In this document: positions 1 through 5,155 of the stretch, piece after piece
Layout of the letters: the number at the start of each line of letters is the position of its first letter
Numbering within the stretch: position 1 is the first letter of the stretch
Translations under genes and position numbers: made by a program
Notes under the pieces: generated by a model
Database searches by the model: none
The model's input: the letters and a program-made list of their open reading frames with translations, nothing else
What the model was told of the DNA's origin: nothing
Assembly (NCBI GenBank): GCA_031431395.1
Contig: JANPDJ010000192.1
Location: forward strand, 1-5,155
Direction of reading: 5' to 3'
DNA length: 5,155 bases
Source of the DNA: VGPE01 sp031431395
GTDB lineage: Bacteria > Chloroflexota > Limnocylindria > Limnocylindrales > CSP1-4

Positions 1-2446
1 GCATGCGGTCGCGCGACAGGCGCAGGTCCCACGTGGAGAGGTCATCGATGAAGCTGGAGACTTCGCGTGCCGCCGCAAGCGCATCCGTCTCGCGCAGCCA
101 GTCCCCGGCGCGAGCGGCAAGGCCGGCCGCGCGCGACAGGATCCATCGGTCCAGGGCAGACCGGGCGTCGTTCGACCCGGCGTTCTGGCTCCCTGCGGCC
201 CCCGCTGCCGGCTGCCAGCCCGCCAGCCGCGCGTACGTGATGAAGAAGGCGTACACGTTCCAGAGGACCAGCAGTTCCCGACGCGCCTCATCGGCCGCGT
301 GCCACCCGAAGGGAATGTTCTCCTCCGGTCGGGCCTTGGCGAACTGCCAGCGCACCACGTCGACGCCCATCCGCTCGGCAGCCTCGTCGAAGTCGATCGC
401 GTTGCCCCAGCTCTTGTGCATCGGCCGGCCGTCTTCGCCGAACACGAGGGCGTAGCCGAAGATCGTCTTGAAGGGCGGTTCGCGGCGGAGGACGGTGGAC
501 ATCGCGAGCAACGAGTAGAACCAGTTGCGGAACTGGCCCGGGAAACTCTCGGTGATGAAATCCGCCGGGAACCACCGCGCCCAGTACGCCGGGTCCTCGC
601 GGTAGTGGAGCGTGGAGAACGGGACGATCCCGGCGTCCAGCCAGGGGTTGCCGACGTCCGGGATGCGCCCGACAGGGTTCCCGCAACCCGGGCACCCGAT
701 CTTCACGGCGTCCACGTATGGCCGGTGGGGCGTGTGGCCCTCGAACTGCTCCCAACCCGAGACCGCCCGCGCTTGCAACTCGTCGCGACCGCCCACCACG
801 GTGAACGTCCCGCACTCCGGGCAGTCGTAGATGGGCAGTGCGAGCCCGTAGTAGCGCTTCTTGCTGATCATCCAGTCGTGCATGTTCAGCAGCCAGTCCA
901 GTTCCCGGTCGTAGCCGAAGCCCGGGATCCAGCGGATCTGCTCAATGATCTCGATGATCTGGTAGCGCAGGCTGCCGTCCACCTGCTCCCTGGTCAGAGA
1001 CTCTCGCGGCTGGTCGTAGACGGGGCCCATGGAGATGAACCACTCGTCCACAAGCCGGAACAGCAGCGCCGTCCCGCAGCGCCAGCAGTGCGGGTAGCGG
1101 TGCGTGATGGTCTCCAGCCGGTAGAACACACCCTTCCGGCGCAGGTCCGCGACGACATCGTCCTTGACGTCCGCGGCTTCGCGGCCGGTCAACCAGTCGA
1201 AGCCCGCGATGTAGACGCCGCTCTCGTCGAGTGGCGCAATCACGGGCAGTCCCAGCGCCTTGCCCAGCTGGAAGTCCTCCGCGCCGCAGCCAGGTGCGAC
1301 GTGGACGATGCCCGTCCCTTCCTCCTCGCCCACCACGTCCCACGTGACGACGCGGTGCTCGCCGGGCTGGCTGCTGGCCGCGACGGTCGACGGCAGGTTG
1401 GAGCCCCGGGCGAACGCGTCGGCGACCGCCGGCAACTCGTCGAACGGCCCGCGGTAGCGCCAGCCCGCCAGGTCGCGACCCGGCCGCTCCTCCAGAACCT
1501 GGAAGGGTCCCTCGAGCGCGTGCTTCAGAGTTCCCTTGCCCAGCCAGTACTGCTGGTCGCCCTGGCGGACCCGGACGTACGTGATGTCCGCGCCCACGGC
1601 CGCGGCCACGTTGGAGGTGAGCGTCCAGGGCGTGGTGGTCCACGCCAGAAGGCTCTCGCCGGGCCGGTCGACCAGCGGGAATTTCACGGTGAGCCCAGGG
1701 TCCTCGCGATCCTGGTACCCCTCGTTCATCTCCATCTGGCTGAGACCTGTGCCGCAGCGTGCGCACCACGGCATCGTGTCGTGGCCCTTGTAGACCCAGC
1801 CACGCCGGTGGCATTCGGCGAGGAAGCCCCAGATGAGGTCGTTGTTCTCGTTGCTGAAGGTGAAGTAAGAACCGCCGACCTCTGGCATGCCCAGGCGGCC
1901 GACCAGCATCTCCACTGTGTCGGTCACGGGGCCGTCCACGCCGGTCGTGGTCGCGATCTGGGCCGGATCCTGGGCCAGGAGATCCCGCAGGCGGCGCAGC
2001 TCGTCCGGGTCGTTCCAGTCCATCCACATGCCCAGGCGAATGGACTGCTCGGTCTGGCGCGCGGCGTAGGTCAACACGCGCTGCTTGCACAGGCTGACGA
2101 ACTCGGCGATCCCGAATGTCTCGATATCGCGCTTGTTCGTGAAGCCCAGGTCACGCTCGACGTTGACCTCCACCCAGAGGCCCTGGCAATCGAACCCGTT
2201 CTGCCAGCGCTGGTCTTCGCCGAGCATCGCGTGAAAGCGCTGGAAGAGGTCCTTGTACGTACGACCCCACGCGTGATGCACGCCCATGGGGTTGTTGGCC
2301 GTGATGGGCCCATCGAGGAACGACCAGCGCGGGCCGCCGGCGTTCTGCGCCTTCAGGCGGGCAAACGTGCGCCGGTCCCGCCACAACTCCAGCATCTCGC
2401 GTTCCTGCGCGATGAGATCGGGCTTGGAGCTGACGGGACGGAACAT
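1..2446 (-). CDS. ileS: Isoleucyl-tRNA synthetase, divergent IleRS2-like (partial, C-terminus outside window)
   Basis: This cytoplasmic class I synthetase charges tRNA-Ile with isoleucine and edits mischarged valine. The minus-strand frame is open for 815 codons from the ATG at 2446 and runs off the window. The family is usually about 1,030-1,070 residues, so roughly the last 200-250 should lie outside. Visible in order: N-terminal catalytic half with the HIGH-equivalent G55-V56-H57-H58; CxxC at 228-231; CP1 editing domain with the threonine-rich AWTTTPWTLTSN at 268-279 and GTGIVHVAPG followed by the conserved Asp391; CxxC pairs at 454-457, 542-545 and 585-588; DEWFISM at 467-473; KRYYG at 530-534; KMSKS-equivalent P675-M-H-K678-S679; and the start of the helical anticodon-binding domain (DRWILSR, 766-772). 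The start is supported by GAGG four bases upstream and by the MFRPV...LDGP alignment typical of the N-terminus. Three catalytic signatures are atypical. ValRS or LeuRS is less likely because of the CxxC pattern and the overall IleRS order. The long plus-strand ORF opposite it is a shadow. Confidence 0.93.
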   Translation of the reverse strand, partial: MFRPVSSKPDLIAQEREMLELWRDRRTFARLKAQNAGGPRWSFLDGPITANNPMGVHHAWGRTYKDLFQRFHAMLGEDQRWQNGFDCQGLWVEVNVERDLGFTNKRDIETFGIAEFVSLCKQRVLTYAARQTEQSIRLGMWMDWNDPDELRRLRDLLAQDPAQIATTTGVDGPVTDTVEMLVGRLGMPEVGGSYFTFSNENNDLIWGFLAECHRRGWVYKGHDTMPWCARCGTGLSQMEMNEGYQDREDPGLTVKFPLVDRPGESLLAWTTTPWTLTSNVAAAVGADITYVRVRQGDQQYWLGKGTLKHALEGPFQVLEERPGRDLAGWRYRGPFDELPAVADAFARGSNLPSTVAASSQPGEHRVVTWDVVGEEEGTGIVHVAPGCGAEDFQLGKALGLPVIAPLDESGVYIAGFDWLTGREAADVKDDVVADLRRKGVFYRLETITHRYPHCWRCGTALLFRLVDEWFISMGPVYDQPRESLTREQVDGSLRYQIIEIIEQIRWIPGFGYDRELDWLLNMHDWMISKKRYYGLALPIYDCPECGTFTVVGGRDELQARAVSGWEQFEGHTPHRPYVDAVKIGCPGCGNPVGRIPDVGNPWLDAGIVPFSTLHYREDPAYWARWFPADFITESFPGQFRNWFYSLLAMSTVLRREPPFKTIFGYALVFGEDGRPMHKSWGNAIDFDEAAERMGVDVVRWQFAKARPEENIPFGWHAADEARRELLVLWNVYAFFITYARLAGWQPAAGAAGSQNAGSNDARSALDRWILSRAAGLAARAGDWLRETDALAAAREVSSFIDDLSTWDLRLSRDRM

Positions 2447-2450
2447 CGGA

Positions 2451-2454
2451 CCTC
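2451..2454 (-). promoter_or_regulatory. Weak ribosome binding site of ileS
   Basis: On the minus strand GAGG lies four bases before the ATG at 2446. The spacing is short but usable, and no better purine-rich block lies near another in-frame start, so it favours this ATG. Confidence 0.4.
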
Positions 2455-2486
2455 GGCTGGGCTTCCGCACGCGGACGGTGGGGTCC

Positions 2487-2523
2487 GGGACGTGGTCGGA
2501 ACGGTCCGAGTATCCTACCCGCG
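2487..2523 (+). promoter_or_regulatory. Candidate LCP-gene promoter, probably leaderless
   Basis: A TATCCT box at 2511-2516 fits the TAnnnT -10 pattern. GGGACG at 2487-2492, which matches TTGACA at its central GAC, lies 18 bases upstream as a weak -35. A start about seven bases after the -10 falls at 2523-2524, on or next to the A of the LCP ATG. No Shine-Dalgarno sequence precedes that ATG, which agrees with a leaderless message. This is inference from sequence only. Confidence 0.4.
2496..2509. promoter_or_regulatory. 14-bp near-palindrome between the divergent starts
   Basis: TCGGAAC and GGTCCGA form a 14-bp inverted repeat with one mismatched pair. It fills most of the spacer between the proposed -35 and -10 of the LCP promoter, where a repressor or a spacer-binding regulator could sit. 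It would also lie in or next to the start of the ileS leader. Short palindromes are common in GC-rich DNA, so this is only a candidate operator. Confidence 0.25.
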
Positions 2524-2540
2524 ATGCCAACGCTGCACGA
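2512..2540 (-). promoter_or_regulatory. Candidate ileS promoter sharing the same A/T-rich core
   Basis: Read on the minus strand, the same A/T-rich core gives TAGGAT (2517 down to 2512), four of six matches to TATAAT. The -35 region would fall inside the start of the LCP gene (TCGTGC at 2540-2535), with a poor match. A start near 2505 would give an ileS leader of about 59 nt. That leader is too short for a T-box and no T-box motif is seen. Confidence 0.28.
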
Positions 2541-4353
2541 CGAACGGCCGCGGGCGCGCTCGTCGTTCGCCGCCGCGTTCCTCTCCAGCCTGTTCCCGGG
2601 CCTCGGTCACGTCTATGCCGGCGCACCACGAAGGGCATTGATCTTCGCCGCGCCACCCATCCTGCTGGGCGCCCTGGTGGCCGGGATCGTGCTGCGCGTG
2701 AATCATCTCGAGCTGGCCGGCATCCTGATCCAGCCCGAGATCCTGGTCCTGATCCTCATCGTCAACGTCCTCGTCTTCGGCTACCGGCTGGTCGCCGCCG
2801 TGGATGCCTGGCGTGTCGCTGGGTTCCTCAACCGCCTGGAGGGATTGGACGATGCACGCGCCGGCGGACCGGGAGCGGCGCTTCGTCCGGCCTCCCTCGC
2901 GGGCCTCCTCGCCGTCCTGCTCGTGATGTCCGGCGCCCATGTCGCCATCGCCTACTACGACCTCCAGGCCCAGCAACTTGCCTGCATCTTCGATTCGTCG
3001 ACGAATGCCTGCGGCTCCCCGGATGACTCGCCTGCGCCCCTGCCAACGGGGTCGGCCGCCACGGCCGCGCCCACCACCGCGCCAACGCTGAACGTTGGCA
3101 CGCCCAACCCCAGCGCAACGTCCGCGGGACCGGCGCCCACTCCGGCTCCCATCGTCGCGGGCCAGCGCCTGAACATCCTCCTGATCGGCGCGGACCAGCG
3201 TCCCAAAGACAGCACCTTCAACACGGACACGATGATCGTGGTCAGCATCGACACGGCAACAAAGCAGGTGGCGATGTTCTCGCTGCCGCGGGACACGGTG
3301 GACGTCCCGCTGCCGCCCGGTCCGGCACAGAACGTCTTCGGGGCCGTGTACCGCGGCAAGATCAACAGCCTCTGGACGGCGGCCACCGTGCGGCCCGACC
3401 TCTTCCCCGGGAACCAGGCGCAGCGCGGGTTCAACGCCCTGAAATCCAGCCTGGCGAGCCTGTACGGGCTGCAGATCGACTACTACGTCGAGGTCAACTT
3501 CGACGGGTTCAAGCAGGTCGTGGACACCCTGGGCGGCGTGACCATCAACGTCCAGGTGCCCATCACGGACGACCACTACCCGGGCGAGGACGGCCGGCTC
3601 CATCGCATCTACATCCCCACGGGGATCCAGCACATGACCGGCGAGGAGGCACTCACGTACGCCCGCTCGCGGCACGGCTCCTCCGACTTCGACCGTGCGC
3701 AGCGTCAGCAACGAGTGCTGCTCTCGCTGCGGGAGCAGGCCAACATCGAGTCGCTGGTCCAGAAGTTCGCGGACCTCGTTAAGGCCCTGCGGAACGCCGT
3801 CCACACGGACATCCCCATCAGCCAGTTGCAGAGACTCCTGCCGCTCGCGGCGGACATCGACACGTCGAGCATCCGCTCCTACGTGTTCTCACCGCCCCTC
3901 TACGCAACTGAACACGCGAACGATCCGTCCGGGCTGGGCCGCGGATACGTGATCGTCCCCAATGTCCAAAAGATCCGGGCCGCCGTGGCGAACGCATTCC
4001 TGACGGACCCGAAAGTGGAGGCGCTCCGCGAGAAGGTCGCGGCCGAGGACGGCGTGGCGTGGGTGCTGAACGGCAGCGGCCGGCAGGGCCAGGCGAGCGA
4101 TATCGCGGCCTACCTCGAATACCTCGGGATCACCGCCAGCGCACCCAACCAGAAGCCGGACCTCCGGGGGCTCACCGGCACGCGCATCGTCGTCTACAAC
4201 GGTGCTGAGACCCGACTGCCCAACACGATCAAGTTGCTTGAGCAGGTGTTCGGGGTCAAGTCCACGATCGCCGCGGACAAGACCGTTCGGGTGGACCTCA
4301 TCATCACCACGGCCGCCCAGACACCGCGCCTGACGCCGCCCCCTGCGCCCTGA
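2524..4353 (+). CDS. LytR-CpsA-Psr (LCP) family cell-wall glycopolymer ligase with N-terminal membrane module and LytR_C domain
   Basis: LCP enzymes work outside the membrane, moving polyprenyl-linked glycopolymers onto peptidoglycan. This 609-residue protein begins with a semi-hydrophobic stretch containing FPGLGHVYAG (24-33), as found in small TM2-like membrane proteins. Hydrophobic segments follow at about 38-58, 68-91 and 123-145. A Pro/Ala/Thr/Ser-rich linker (about 164-210) leads to the LCP domain (about 216-400). LCP hallmarks are the IGADQR block with D224 and R226, TDTM with D235, SLPRD with R256 and D257, KIN at 279-281, and the late RSRHGSSDFDRAQRQQ block (R381, R383, D388, D390, R391, R394). 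A LytR_C-type domain follows (about 511-595; VLNGSG at 514-519, YNG at 558-560), then a Pro-rich tail. The first in-frame ATG is chosen; no Shine-Dalgarno is visible. It diverges from ileS and converges with ilvE, so it is probably transcribed alone. The polymer it transfers cannot be told from the sequence. Confidence 0.93.
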   Translation: MPTLHDERPRARSSFAAAFLSSLFPGLGHVYAGAPRRALIFAAPPILLGALVAGIVLRVNHLELAGILIQPEILVLILIVNVLVFGYRLVAAVDAWRVAGFLNRLEGLDDARAGGPGAALRPASLAGLLAVLLVMSGAHVAIAYYDLQAQQLACIFDSSTNACGSPDDSPAPLPTGSAATAAPTTAPTLNVGTPNPSATSAGPAPTPAPIVAGQRLNILLIGADQRPKDSTFNTDTMIVVSIDTATKQVAMFSLPRDTVDVPLPPGPAQNVFGAVYRGKINSLWTAATVRPDLFPGNQAQRGFNALKSSLASLYGLQIDYYVEVNFDGFKQVVDTLGGVTINVQVPITDDHYPGEDGRLHRIYIPTGIQHMTGEEALTYARSRHGSSDFDRAQRQQRVLLSLREQANIESLVQKFADLVKALRNAVHTDIPISQLQRLLPLAADIDTSSIRSYVFSPPLYATEHANDPSGLGRGYVIVPNVQKIRAAVANAFLTDPKVEALREKVAAEDGVAWVLNGSGRQGQASDIAAYLEYLGITASAPNQKPDLRGLTGTRIVVYNGAETRLPNTIKLLEQVFGVKSTIAADKTVRVDLIITTAAQTPRLTPPPAP

Positions 4354-4361
4354 GCGCTCCG

Positions 4362-4395
4362 GTTGCCGCCGGCGCGTTCGGCGTTCAGCGGCAAC
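4362..4395 (+). terminator. 8-bp inverted repeat just after the LCP stop
   Basis: GTTGCCGC (4362-4369) and GCGGCAAC (4388-4395) are perfect complements around an 18-nt loop, starting nine bases after the LCP stop codon. There is no T-run, so it may protect the 3' end or pause polymerase rather than act as a classic terminator. Its right arm touches the next, longer stem, so the two may compete. Confidence 0.35.
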
Positions 4396-4449
4396 GGCCG
4401 GCTCGTCGCCGCGCAGGTCCCCGGAAGTCGAACCTGGACGAGCCGGCCG
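4395..4449. terminator. Large GC-rich stem-loop with 13-bp perfect arms
   Basis: The arms CGGCCGGCTCGTC (4395-4407) and GACGAGCCGGCCG (4437-4449) are perfectly complementary. Inside, CAGGT (4414-4418) pairs with ACCTG (4432-4436), giving a second stem stacked on the right arm with a six-base bulge on the left. No T-run follows. It lies about 40 bases past the LCP stop and would fold strongly in either transcript, so it could be a bidirectional terminator or an mRNA-stabilising structure. Confidence 0.5.
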
Positions 4450-4466
4450 CCCATCGAGGCTCCAGC

Positions 4467-4493
4467 CGTCAGCGCCTTGCGCGAGGCCGTTTT
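4467..4493 (+). terminator. Terminator-like hairpin, copy 1 of tandem pair
   Basis: CGTC-A-GCGC, loop CTT, GCGC-GAGG forms a GC stem with one bulged A and one G-G mismatch, followed by CCG and TTTT at 4490-4493. This resembles an intrinsic terminator for transcription coming from the LCP gene. The mismatch makes it weaker than copy 2. Confidence 0.45.
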
Positions 4494-4498
4494 CCAGC

Positions 4499-4525
4499 CG
4501 TCAGCGCCTTGCGCGACGCCGTTTT
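4499..4525 (+). terminator. Terminator-like hairpin, copy 2 of tandem pair
   Basis: CGTC (4499-4502) pairs with GACG (4515-4518) and GCGC (4504-4507) with GCGC (4511-4514). A 3503-type bulge is formed by the single A at 4503, and the loop is CTT. CCG and then TTTT (4522-4525) follow. This is the best intrinsic-terminator match in the window, on the plus strand about 145 bases after the LCP stop. The T-run is short. Confidence 0.5.
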
Positions 4526-4529
4526 CCGT

Positions 4530-4553
4530 CACTCAGTCGTGCCACGACTGGTG
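4530..4553. repeat. Near-perfect palindrome CAGTCGTG-C-CACGACTG with extended arms
   Basis: CAGTCGTG (4534-4541) and CACGACTG (4543-4550) flank a single central C. Skipping the T at 4533, CAC (4530-4532) also pairs with GTG (4551-4553), giving 11-bp arms with one bulge. As RNA it would fold as a 7-bp stem with a GCC loop plus the outer three pairs. It could be a protein-binding site or a fifth hairpin in the termination zone. No T-run follows on either strand. Confidence 0.6.
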
Positions 4554-4800
4554 TGCGCCGAAACGGTGGCCGGTGTGGCCAGAAGGACCTCCGTCACGCA
4601 CGGCGTGCGCCGCCAATCGGGTTTGGCGCGCCCATCCGGGCGTCTACCACCCCTCCGGTGACTGCGTGATGGAAGATCCACGGAAAGCAGCGCGTACCAG
4701 TCACCCAGCGACTACCTGGTGGAAACGGGTTGACCGCGGGCCGAAAGCCGGACTGGCAAGGCCCGAACGCGTGACTGCCGTTCAACCGGGACGAACCCGA
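4554..4800. other. Non-coding stretch dense in short inverted repeats; possible structured RNA of unknown type
   Basis: No convincing gene is seen here. The stretch contains successive complementary pairs: TGGCC/GGCCA (4567-4581); CACGC/GCGTG (4595-4607); CGCCAA/TTGGCG (4611-4628), extended by GCG/CGC past one bulged base; CGCCC/GGGCG (4629-4642), which competes with the previous stem; GGTGACTG/CAGTCACC (4657-4664 with 4698-4705); CGGGCC/GGCCCG (4737-4742 with 4760-4765) enclosing GCC/GGC; and CGGG/CCCG (4787-4799). The 10-mer GACTACCTGG occurs at 4710 and again at 4830, and GTGACTGC at 4658 and 4771. I find no tRNA, RNase P, SRP, tmRNA or known riboswitch signature. GC-rich sequence forms short stems by chance, so an RNA gene here is only a hypothesis. 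Confidence 0.3.
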
Positions 4801-4818
4801 CCGCCGCGATGACGGCGG
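4801..4818 (-). terminator. 6-bp hairpin downstream of ilvE
   Basis: CCGCCG (4801-4806) and CGGCGG (4813-4818) pair perfectly around a six-base loop, about 30 bases beyond the ilvE stop on the minus strand. It is a plausible end of the ilvE transcript, but no T-run follows, so it may need Rho or may be incidental. Confidence 0.35.
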
Positions 4819-4847
4819 ATGCAACGCAAGACTACCTGGCAACCCGC

Positions 4848-5155
4848 CTACTTGTCGTAGATGGGCGTCAGCCAGTGGCGATACTCGGGCACACGCCCGC
4901 GGACGATGTCGAAGTAGCGGTCCTTGAGTCGCGCCGTGAGAGGGCCGATGCCGCCGCCGCCCACCGGACGCCGGTCCACCTCGATGACCGGCGAGAGCTG
5001 GGCCCCCGTGCCGCACAGGAACACTTCGTCGGCGATGTACAGCTCGGACCGGTCGATGGAGCGCTCCACGCACGGGATGCCCATGTCGCGCGCCATCTCC
5101 ATGATGCCGGCGCGCGTGATCCCCTCGAGGATGTCATCGGACACGGACGGGGTGA
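4848..5155 (-). CDS. ilvE: Branched-chain amino-acid aminotransferase, C-terminal part (5' end outside window)
   Basis: This PLP-dependent class IV (fold type IV) transaminase carries out the last step of valine, leucine and isoleucine synthesis, and the first step of their breakdown, using glutamate/2-oxoglutarate as partner. The minus-strand frame is open from the window edge to a TAG at 4850-4848, giving about 102 residues. Family landmarks are the SDDILEGITR helix start, the DEVFLCGTGAQLSPV strand-loop whose GTGAQ segment is in the PLP phosphate-binding region, VDRRPVGGGGIGPLTARL, and a short tail ending in IYDK. The PLP-binding lysine would be in the missing N-terminal two thirds. An internal GTG or ATG is not the true start, because the homologous frame reads straight through to the edge. 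D-amino-acid transaminase or aminodeoxychorismate lyase are alternatives in the same fold, but the G-rich GGGGIGPLT segment and length past GTGAQ favour IlvE. It converges with the LCP gene. Confidence 0.88.
   Translation of the reverse strand, partial: TPSVSDDILEGITRAGIMEMARDMGIPCVERSIDRSELYIADEVFLCGTGAQLSPVIEVDRRPVGGGGIGPLTARLKDRYFDIVRGRVPEYRHWLTPIYDK

Larger units (their letters stand above)
4461..4527. repeat. Tandem duplication of a 32-bp unit
   Basis: Copy 1 (4461-4492) and copy 2 (4493-4524) match at 31 of 32 bases; the only change is G at 4485 against C at 4517. A further TCC at 4525-4527 begins a third register and then diverges. The period is not a multiple of three, which argues against coding. 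Each unit contains one hairpin plus a TTTT tract. Confidence 0.9.

Noticed and set aside
2447..2523. T-box leader for ileS
   Set aside because: The gap is only 77 bp and contains no T-box-like conserved block or specifier stem, so there is no room for such an element unless it lies inside the LCP gene.
299..2641. 780-codon plus-strand open frame opposite ileS
   Set aside because: Its product has no recognisable domain, while the opposite strand encodes a full IleRS order of motifs. High GC content with strong third-position bias commonly leaves the antisense frame open.
4461..4527. CRISPR array
   Set aside because: Only two abutting copies with no spacer between them; it is a simple tandem duplication.
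4194..4532. 112-codon minus-strand open frame overlapping the LCP 3' end
   Set aside because: It is antisense to well-supported LCP and LytR_C coding sequence and has no recognisable motif.
4551..4800. Group II intron 5' end, suggested by GTGTGCG at 4551
   Set aside because: Only the short 5' word matches. No domain V hairpin, no reverse transcriptase and no 3' boundary are seen before ilvE.
4363..4812. 149-codon plus-strand open frame after the LCP gene
   Set aside because: It starts at a TTG with no ribosome site, crosses the hairpins and the 32-bp tandem repeat (not a multiple of three), and shows no recognisable protein motif.
4848..5144. Separate small protein starting at the GTG at 5144
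   Set aside because: The frame continues past that codon to the window edge with sequence fitting IlvE, so it is an internal valine codon.

Overview
The window is high-GC bacterial DNA, roughly two thirds G+C by eye, with strong G/C preference at third codon positions. The gene set and protein styles fit a Chloroflexota-like or other high-GC environmental lineage. These styles are an isoleucyl-tRNA synthetase with divergent signature motifs, and an LCP-family wall enzyme with an extra N-terminal membrane module. The lineage is inferred from general resemblance and was not tested.

There are three protein genes. Positions 1-2446 (minus) hold the first 815 codons of isoleucyl-tRNA synthetase (ileS); its C-terminal end lies beyond the window. 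Positions 2524-4353 (plus) hold a complete 609-residue LytR-CpsA-Psr (LCP) protein, which would attach glycopolymers to the cell wall outside the membrane. Positions 4848-5155 (minus) hold the last ~102 codons of a branched-chain amino-acid aminotransferase (ilvE); its start lies beyond the window.

ileS and the LCP gene diverge from a 77-bp gap. One A/T-rich octamer in this gap can serve as a -10 element in both directions. For the LCP gene it sits so close to the ATG that the mRNA is probably leaderless. The LCP gene and ilvE converge on a ~494-bp non-coding interval unusually rich in inverted repeats: a 13-bp perfect stem, a tandemly duplicated 32-bp unit in which each copy is a GC hairpin followed by TTTT, a near-perfect 11-bp-arm palindrome, and a further run of short hairpins up to the end of ilvE. 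I read the first part as the termination region of the LCP gene. The remainder may be a structured RNA of a kind I do not recognise.

The most notable protein observation is in ileS. The HIGH box is the swapped G-x-H-H form, the KMSKS loop reads PMHKS, and the usually conserved WFDSG stretch reads WLDAG. The rest of the fold, including the CP1 editing site, looks intact. ilvE (last step of isoleucine synthesis) and ileS (isoleucine use) are on the same strand but are separated by the opposing LCP gene, so they are not one operon here.
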